Position numbers and translations under genes: made by a program. This document shows positions 6,693 to 11,618 of a DNA stretch of 11,618 nucleotides, one piece after another. Under the pieces are notes generated by a model that saw only the letters and a program-made list of their open reading frames with translations, had not been told where the DNA came from and did no database searches. How positions within the stretch are numbered: position 1 is the first letter of the stretch; each line of letters opens with the position of its first letter. Source of the DNA: Deltaproteobacteria bacterium (GTDB lineage: Bacteria > Desulfobacterota_B > Binatia > UBA9968); NCBI GenBank assembly GCA_027297485.1, contig JAPUHZ010000257.1, positions 1 to 11,618 of the forward strand, given 5' to 3'.

Positions 6693-7469
6693 TTACCTGG
6701 AGAGCCTCCTCCGAATAAAGGGGACGTGGATCAGGTCCTCCTTATAGTTTTCCGTCATGGCATAAAGGATGAGGTTAATTCCGAGGTGGAAGGCTTCTCT
6801 CCTCTGCTCCTCCCCGCCGGGAGTGCATCGATTAACCCAGTTTCCAACTTGGTCTCTCTCCCAGGCGCCGCCAAGATTATTATGGCAGTAGATGACGGGG
6901 GTCGCATTTCCTATGTTGATTCCTTCGAGGTAGGGATGGACCATTCTCATGCCGCCGATTTTCCTAAGGAGGTAGTAACTTCGTAGTGCCGCGTGTCCGG
7001 AGGGTAACCGCCTGAACTCTTTTTCCGGAAAAAGCCTTTTCATCTCCCGGCGAAGACTCTTGTCAAAGCCGTAGCCGGGCTGACCCAGGGCATCATCGGC
7101 TAAAAGGAAACCTCCGTAAGAGAGGAACCGTCTAAGGATTTCCATCTCTTCTTGAGTGAAAGGCTCAAAGTCATATTTCCCTGCCATGTAAAGGAATGGG
7201 TAGGAGAAGAGATCTCGGTCCGTTAAGCTGACCTCATGTCGGGCAGCGGCGGCCTCAACGCTGGTGCGCCGTACCAGCTCCTCCATGAGAGGAGGAATGG
7301 CCAGGGGATGGGGATTCCAATCTCCCCCGCGGTACCTGACCTGGGCAAAGACAAACTGGATGGAACGCCCTCTTTTCCACGGGTGGTTGGCCTCGACTCT
7401 CTTGGGCGCAAGCCCGGCTGTTACTAACAGGCCATAGGAGAGGACTCGAATGAATTCTCTTCTATCCAT
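6693..7469 (-). CDS. DUF4159 protein with twin-arginine signal peptide
   Basis: A 258-residue protein of the DUF4159 family. The N-terminus MDRREFIRV (RR at 3-4), a moderate hydrophobic stretch (10-20) and VEA at 25-27 make a Tat-type signal peptide with probable cleavage after Ala27, so a folded protein would be exported. The mature part shows family hallmarks: FAQVRYRGGDWNPHP (41-55), DLFSYPFLYMAGKY (86-99), FLSYGGFLLADDA (115-127, resembling the core of a GATase-like fold), HPYLEGINIG (178-187), NLGGAWERD (198-206) and CTPGGEEQR (215-223). The last segments are strongly conserved in relatives I know from DUF58/vWA clusters. Its ATG lies inside the end of the upstream gene (8-nt overlap ATGGATAG), which points to translational coupling. 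No cofactor-binding motif is evident, although Tat substrates often carry one. Function unknown. Confidence 0.85.
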   Translation of the reverse strand: MDRREFIRVLSYGLLVTAGLAPKRVEANHPWKRGRSIQFVFAQVRYRGGDWNPHPLAIPPLMEELVRRTSVEAAAARHEVSLTDRDLFSYPFLYMAGKYDFEPFTQEEMEILRRFLSYGGFLLADDALGQPGYGFDKSLRREMKRLFPEKEFRRLPSGHAALRSYYLLRKIGGMRMVHPYLEGINIGNATPVIYCHNNLGGAWERDQVGNWVNRCTPGGEEQRREAFHLGINLILYAMTENYKEDLIHVPFIRRRLSR

Positions 7470-9576
7470 ACATGCGCTGTCCGATCCAGCCCTCCGAGGC
7501 CAAAGTTACAATGAGAAGGACCAATAAGGGAAGGGAGAGGTCCCTTCTTTTTCCTGTCTTATCCAGGGATTCTATTGGGATGATCTCCATACGGATCGGG
7601 TTGAACTTTGCCTGAAGCTCCTGTTCGCTGATCGTCTCAAGTCGGGATTCGAAGAAAGGGGAATTGACCGGATAAGTTTCAGGAGCGCTCACCTGGCCCG
7701 CTACACGTGCCGGTAGGGAGAGGCGATAGATCCCAGCAAGGTCGTTTTCGCGGAAGGAAGCCGATGCGTTTTTCCCATCCGGGATAAAGATCACTTCTCT
7801 CTGTTTACGATCCGGCTTGGCAATCCTCAAGTTCTTACCAACATAAGATGGGGGAAAGGAAAAAATCTTGGGACTTCCCACCGTAATGCCCGCATCCATC
7901 ATCCCCCTTTTACCGCCGGAAAGGTAGCTGACCAGAGACTGAAGTAGCGGAAGATAGCCGGTTTTCAAGGGCAGGTCACTCCAGTCGCGGTCCGCAGCAG
8001 TCGTGAAGAGGAGAACGCGCCCCCGGCCTATCTTTTTCTCGATCAGGAGGGCATCCCCGCCATCAAGGGTCAGCAGGGCTGATCCGGCAGAGTTGTCGGT
8101 GCGGAAATAACCCCTGACCCTGGTCGATTTAAGAGATTGTTTTAGGAGCTGGTCGGCAACGCCCTTCAAGGCCGGATGGGCTGTAACCACTTTTTCTATC
8201 TTTACTCCCGCAGGCTCAGAGAGAATGTTTTTGTCTCTAAGCCGAGCCGGGAGGATGCGTGGGGAGGACTGAAAGAGCTTAAGATTGTAGTTATCCATTT
8301 GGACGCGGTCTCCGAGAAAGAGGAGCAGTCCCCCTCCTTGGTGAAGGTAGGCCCTCAGCCTGGGAAGAAGCGCATCCGAGATCGCCGCCACATTACAAAA
8401 GATTAGGGCCTGATAGGAGTCCAGAGAGACAGAGCTCAGCCCCTCCGGAATGACCACCGTGGGGAGGAAAAGCGAAGAGTCCCGTTCTCCAGCGGGATTG
8501 AGGGCCCGGGTGAGGAAAAAGGTCTCACTTTGGGCCAGAGAAGTTTGTGGATCGCCATCCACCACCAGGACCTTAAGCCTATCTTGGGCATGGAGAGTGA
8601 AATAGGCCTTCGGATTCCCGGCAAGTCCATCCTTCTTAATCGTCACGTAGCCGTCATGGCTGCCGCGCTTTTTCAGTCTGAACTGGAAACTTACCCCCAA
8701 TTCTCCTTTGGGCGGCAGAGAGATCACTTTTTGCTCTTTGGCCTTGTCATTTATATTAAGCTGCACGAGCAGCTCTTTAATCTCTTTGTCGCTGAAGTTG
8801 ATAAGCGAGGCCTCCAGGTGAATTGGGAGTCCCACGCCGACTCCCTCGCTTCTCATCCTAATCTCTTTAATCGTGGCATTCAGAGGCTCTCCTTTTTTTC
8901 CGACTTTGATGATTTTCAGGGGGATTAGAGGATCGTATTGCCCCAAGGTTGAAGGGCTGAAGTGATCCCAACCGGTCAGGGCCATATCCGTGATCAGCCA
9001 TATCTCCCTTTGTGCAGCGGGCTCTTTTAAAAGCTCATAGGCCTTGCTGAGGGCGACAGAAAAATCCGCTGTTCCCGCTGCGATCTGGATGCCATCCAAC
9101 TCTCTGAGGAGAAGCTCCCTCTCGCCTTTAAGACGGATCCGGCTTCTTTCTGAAATGTCCGTGGGAATCACACTTGCCCGGTCTCCATCCTTAAGAGAGG
9201 AAATAAACAGACGCACCGCCTGCTTCGCCTGCTTAAAACCTTCACCCCCTCGGCTCCATTTCATACTTAGGGAGTTGTCCAGGACCACTACCAGAGACAA
9301 AGAGCCGCTTCCGGCGAAGAGCCCTACTCCGGTCTGGAATATGGGGTTGGCCAGGAGCAGGGCCAGGAGAATGACCGCAAAGGTCCTCAGGGCAAGAAGG
9401 ATCCAGTGACGCAAACGGTAGCTGCGGGAGATACGGCGTTGGGAAAGGAGGACAAAGCGCACCGCAGGGAAACGGATTTTTTTCCGCCTGCGTCGATTCA
9501 AGAGATGAATCAACAGAGGGAGTGAAGCAGCGATCAGCCCATAGAGGTAGATCGGGTGGAGAAAGAAGAGGGACAT
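7462..9576 (-). CDS. BatA-like membrane protein with vWA and GATase-like domains
   Basis: A 704-residue inner-membrane protein. Residues 1-80 are the BatA N-terminal ('aerotolerance regulator N-terminal') domain: a helix at about 7-26, the basic NRRRRKK (27-33) and a helix at about 57-79. The positive loop between helices puts the next part in the periplasm. The vWA domain has MIDAS DNSLS (100-104), Thr169 and TD at 196-197, all the usual metal-coordinating positions. From about 333 a GATase1-like domain begins (LKVLVVDGDPQTS); its core is HQGGGLLLFLGD (412-423), where the place of the catalytic Cys is Gly/Asp, so no amidotransferase activity is expected. A final helix lies at about 681-695. 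In Bacteroides, Bat proteins were linked to aerotolerance; a precise activity is not known. It starts 7 nt after the DUF58 stop, with GGAGG inside the end of that gene, and overlaps the DUF4159 gene by 8 nt. Confidence 0.87.
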   Translation of the reverse strand: MSLFFLHPIYLYGLIAASLPLLIHLLNRRRRKKIRFPAVRFVLLSQRRISRSYRLRHWILLALRTFAVILLALLLANPIFQTGVGLFAGSGSLSLVVVLDNSLSMKWSRGGEGFKQAKQAVRLFISSLKDGDRASVIPTDISERSRIRLKGERELLLRELDGIQIAAGTADFSVALSKAYELLKEPAAQREIWLITDMALTGWDHFSPSTLGQYDPLIPLKIIKVGKKGEPLNATIKEIRMRSEGVGVGLPIHLEASLINFSDKEIKELLVQLNINDKAKEQKVISLPPKGELGVSFQFRLKKRGSHDGYVTIKKDGLAGNPKAYFTLHAQDRLKVLVVDGDPQTSLAQSETFFLTRALNPAGERDSSLFLPTVVIPEGLSSVSLDSYQALIFCNVAAISDALLPRLRAYLHQGGGLLLFLGDRVQMDNYNLKLFQSSPRILPARLRDKNILSEPAGVKIEKVVTAHPALKGVADQLLKQSLKSTRVRGYFRTDNSAGSALLTLDGGDALLIEKKIGRGRVLLFTTAADRDWSDLPLKTGYLPLLQSLVSYLSGGKRGMMDAGITVGSPKIFSFPPSYVGKNLRIAKPDRKQREVIFIPDGKNASASFRENDLAGIYRLSLPARVAGQVSAPETYPVNSPFFESRLETISEQELQAKFNPIRMEIIPIESLDKTGKRRDLSLPLLVLLIVTLASEGWIGQRMYG

Positions 9577-9583
9577 GCGGTGA

Positions 9584-10477
9584 TTACCCCCTCCAACTCA
9601 GATAACTCACCAGGGCATGGTCTAGGGGCGTGGCGGTAGAGAGGAGTTCGTAGTCAATAGCGTTTTCACGGCATTCTTTGCGCAGATGGTCAATAAACTC
9701 CCTGACAACTTTACGGTAGACCTGGCGGATAGCTTGGGGATCAGCGGTGACTTGAAGATTGGCCTCTTCCATGTCCTCAAAGAGGAGGTTGCCGTCAAAA
9801 GGCAGCTCCAGTTCGGCCACATCCAAGAGATGAAAGACAATGACATCGTTGCCTTTAAAGCGAAAGAGGCGCAGGCCCTTGAGAATCTCCTCGGGCTCGT
9901 CCAGGAGGTCCGACACCAAGATCACTAAGCCGCGCCGCTTCATCTTCCCTGCAATCTCCAGGAGAATCTTTCCAATGTTCGTTTCCCCCGATGGTCTGTG
10001 TCCCTCAAGGGCATGCAGAATCTCCATCAAATAACCCCTTTTCGCCTTGGGGGGAATAAACGATTCAATCCGGTTAGAGAAGGTTACCAGGCCGGCGGCA
10101 TCCTGCTGTTTGAGGAGGAGATAGGCAAGGGAGGCAGTGAGGATGCAGCCATAATCGAATTTGGTAATCCCGTTAGAGGCATAATCCATGGAGGCGCTGG
10201 TGTCTAGCAGGAGGTAGGCTCTCAGGTTGGTTTCATCCTCGTACTCTTTGATGAAATATCTATCGAATTTTCCTAACGCCTTCCAATCGATGCGGCGGAT
10301 CTCGTCTCCGGGAGAGTATTCCCGATGCTCTTCGAACTCTACGCTGAAGCCCTTGGAGCGGCTTCGGTGGATGCCCGACATGATGCCCTCCGCCACACAG
10401 CGCGCCCTGAGGTAGAGGTTGGATAAGCGGGCCAGCACCAGAGGGTCAAAGTAGTTCTTTTCGCCGTCAGCCATCAA
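9584..10477 (-). CDS. DUF58 / vWA-like cytoplasmic protein
   Basis: A 297-residue protein of the DUF58 family, related to MxaS of methanol dehydrogenase clusters and to partners of MoxR AAA+ ATPases. The family block is clear: SVEFEEHREYSPGDEIRRID (45-64) followed by WKALGKFDRYFIKEYEDE (65-82). It leads into a vWA-type fold with an intact MIDAS: DTSAS (92-96), Thr166 (GETNIG) and Asp190 (VSD). There is no signal peptide or membrane helix, so it should be cytoplasmic; many DUF58 proteins carry N-terminal helices, which this one lacks. Two start codons are adjacent, TTG at 10475-10477 and ATG at 10472-10474. AGAGGT at 10487-10492 is 9 nt from TTG and 12 nt from ATG, so TTG has the better spacing, but either is possible. 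It is the first gene of a tight five-gene run. No moxR gene precedes it. Confidence 0.88.
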   Translation of the reverse strand: MMADGEKNYFDPLVLARLSNLYLRARCVAEGIMSGIHRSRSKGFSVEFEEHREYSPGDEIRRIDWKALGKFDRYFIKEYEDETNLRAYLLLDTSASMDYASNGITKFDYGCILTASLAYLLLKQQDAAGLVTFSNRIESFIPPKAKRGYLMEILHALEGHRPSGETNIGKILLEIAGKMKRRGLVILVSDLLDEPEEILKGLRLFRFKGNDVIVFHLLDVAELELPFDGNLLFEDMEEANLQVTADPQAIRQVYRKVVREFIDHLRKECRENAIDYELLSTATPLDHALVSYLSWRG

Positions 10478-10500
10478 CCCTATATTACCTCTAAAGAACC

Positions 10501-10537
10501 AAAAAGAAAGCTCAGGGAAGCAGGCCTAACACCTCCC
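10501..10537 (-). terminator. Weak Rho-independent terminator candidate after the fructokinase
   Basis: Read leftward, GGGAGG directly after the fructokinase stop can pair with CTTCCC (10515-10537 overall, one G-T pair), and a T-rich stretch (CTTTCTTTTT) follows 4 nt later. The stem is short and the loop long, so termination would be partial at best. It lies between the fructokinase and DUF58 genes, 60 bp apart, and could separate them. Confidence 0.3.
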
Positions 10538-11437
10538 TTATACGAGCGGCCACAGCCATGCTGCGCCTCGTACACCGCTCGATTCCCCGTGCATGGGCGG
10601 CACAAGGAGTGTATCCACTCGGTCTGAAAAGACATACTTTCCCCAGAGCTTCGGGACATTCGTATACAGGCGCTTCACATTAGACATGCCGCCGCCCAGC
10701 ACGATGACGTTCGGATCGAGGATGTTAATGACATGCGCGAGCGCCCGCGCCATACGGTCCTCGTACCGTCTGAGACAGGCTTCTGGCGCTGCCTCTCCAT
10801 CTAAGGCCAGGTCGGCTATCTTGGGCGGTTCCAGAGGCCTTCCGGTTACCCCAAGAAAGTCTCGGGCCAAACCAGGGCCGGACAAGAATGTCTCGACGCA
10901 ACCTGTCTGACCGCAATAGCACTTCGGTCCCGGTAATTCCTCCGGGCGTGGCCACGGCAGAGGATTGTGGCCCCATTCTCCGGCAATGGCATTAGGGCCG
11001 GTTAATAATTCTCCCCGAACAACGATTCCGGCTCCCGTGCCGGTGCCGATGATAACGCCGAATACTGTCTCGCTGCCGGCGCCGGCACCGTCGATGGCCT
11101 CGGACAGCGCAAAGCAATTGGCGTCGTTGCTGATGCGGACCGCCCGCCTGAGTGCGGTGCTGAGATCCTTATCCAAGGCATGGCCGATGAGGATGGTGGA
11201 GTTGGCATTCTTGATCAGTCCCGTAGCCGGGGAGATGACACCAGGAATGCCGACGCCGACACGACCCCGCATCTGCAATTCCCCTTCGATCCCCTTCACC
11301 AGATCAACAATGGCCTGAACTGTCTTTCCGTAGTCTTCTCCCGGGGTGGCTACCCGGCGGCGTGCAATGACCTTTCCGTCGTCAGTGAGTGCGATCGCTT
11401 CAATCTTTGTGCCGCCGAGATCGATGCCAATACGCAT
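10538..11437 (-). CDS. mak: Fructokinase of the ROK family (Mak-like)
   Basis: A 299-residue sugar kinase that should phosphorylate fructose (possibly also mannose) at C6 with ATP. It parallels E. coli Mak (about 302 residues) nearly end to end: GIDLGGTK (4-11, phosphate loop), PGVISPATGLIKNANST (65-81), SNDANC (103-108, with Asp105 the expected catalytic base), VIIGTGTGAG (128-137), GEWGHNPLPW (153-162), the zinc site His157 with C173, C175 and C180 in CYCGQTGC, then VINILDPNVIVLGGGMSNV (236-254) and SSGVRGAAWLWP (286-297) at the C-terminus. The shared GHNPLPW and SSGVRGAAWLWP set it apart from glucokinase or N-acetylglucosamine kinase members of ROK. AGAGGTGG (11449-11456) lies 11 nt before the ATG, a rather long spacing. 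It follows an unidentified partial gene by 31 nt, so it may be the second gene of an upstream operon. Specificity is inferred from similarity. Confidence 0.9.
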   Translation of the reverse strand: MRIGIDLGGTKIEAIALTDDGKVIARRRVATPGEDYGKTVQAIVDLVKGIEGELQMRGRVGVGIPGVISPATGLIKNANSTILIGHALDKDLSTALRRAVRISNDANCFALSEAIDGAGAGSETVFGVIIGTGTGAGIVVRGELLTGPNAIAGEWGHNPLPWPRPEELPGPKCYCGQTGCVETFLSGPGLARDFLGVTGRPLEPPKIADLALDGEAAPEACLRRYEDRMARALAHVINILDPNVIVLGGGMSNVKRLYTNVPKLWGKYVFSDRVDTLLVPPMHGESSGVRGAAWLWPLV

Positions 11438-11468
11438 GCGTGCTTATACCACCTCTGCATTCAATCTG

Positions 11469-11618
11469 TCACGGACCGATCTTTAACGGGATAGTTATTC
11501 CAGAGGCCCAATTCGTTATTGCCTGCACGACCTCACGCTCTTTTCCAAGGAAACCATGCTCGCTGAGAGCCTTGCAGGGTCTTGAGAAAATCCCGTTCGC
11601 TAATTCTCGTAACACTAC
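11469..11618 (-). CDS. C-terminal end of an unidentified protein (cut by window edge)
   Basis: Read leftward from the right edge, a frame is open for 49 codons and ends at TGA (11469-11471), 31 nt before the fructokinase ATG. The translation has a protein-like composition: VVLRELANGIFSRPC at the start, then a helix-like LGKEREVVQAITNWA, ending TIPLKIGP. I do not recognise the family. The same-strand position and short gap fit an upstream operon partner of the fructokinase. An open stretch of this length can arise by chance, so the call is moderate; sequence beyond the edge would settle it. Confidence 0.5.
   Translation of the reverse strand, partial: VVLRELANGIFSRPCKALSEHGFLGKEREVVQAITNWASGITIPLKIGP

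Overview
The window looks like an ordinary chromosomal stretch of a Gram-negative bacterium of moderate GC content. Three things support this: a Tat-type leader, a Sec-type leader and several inner-membrane proteins whose predicted topology puts large domains in the periplasm. The lineage cannot be fixed from the sequence. The gene set (DUF58 / BatA-like / DUF4159 / von Willebrand factor A cluster, a REP-associated transposase, an E. coli Mak-like fructokinase) would fit Desulfobacterota, NC10 or a similar environmental phylum, but that is only an impression.

Layout. The left 2.4 kb reads rightward. It holds the 3' part of a REP-associated (IS200/Y1-type) transposase gene with a DnaA-like DNA-binding tail (2-454), a small three-helix membrane protein that starts at TTG behind a perfect Shine-Dalgarno sequence (514-888), a non-coding gap, and an MFS transporter (1173-2417). 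Everything from 2435 to the right edge reads leftward. In transcription order from the right these are: the C-terminal end of an unidentified protein (11469-11618), a Mak-type fructokinase (10538-11437), and then a five-gene run of DUF58 protein, large BatA-like vWA membrane protein, Tat-exported DUF4159 protein, second large vWA/GATase-like membrane protein, and exported metallo-beta-lactamase-fold protein (10477 down to 3602). After a 198-bp gap containing three strong hairpins comes a quinone oxidoreductase (2435-3403).

The five-gene run is the main item. Its genes are separated by 7 nt, an 8-nt overlap, 4 nt and 18 nt, so it should be one operon. It matches the widespread but poorly understood MoxR/DUF58/Bat/vWA gene neighbourhood. 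The AAA+ ATPase MoxR that usually leads it is not in this window: the position upstream of the DUF58 gene is taken by a sugar kinase. Predicted topology places the two large vWA proteins, the DUF4159 protein and the MBL protein in the periplasm or on its face of the membrane, with DUF58 alone in the cytoplasm. A plausible reading (inference) is an envelope-spanning chaperone or assembly complex. The MBL protein has Pro where the family's metal-binding motif has Asp, and the GATase-like domains lack a visible nucleophilic Cys, so several members may be binding rather than catalytic proteins.

The hairpin cluster at 3448-3546, together with a REP-associated transposase in the same window, suggests REP-like repeats, but this needs a genome-wide search.
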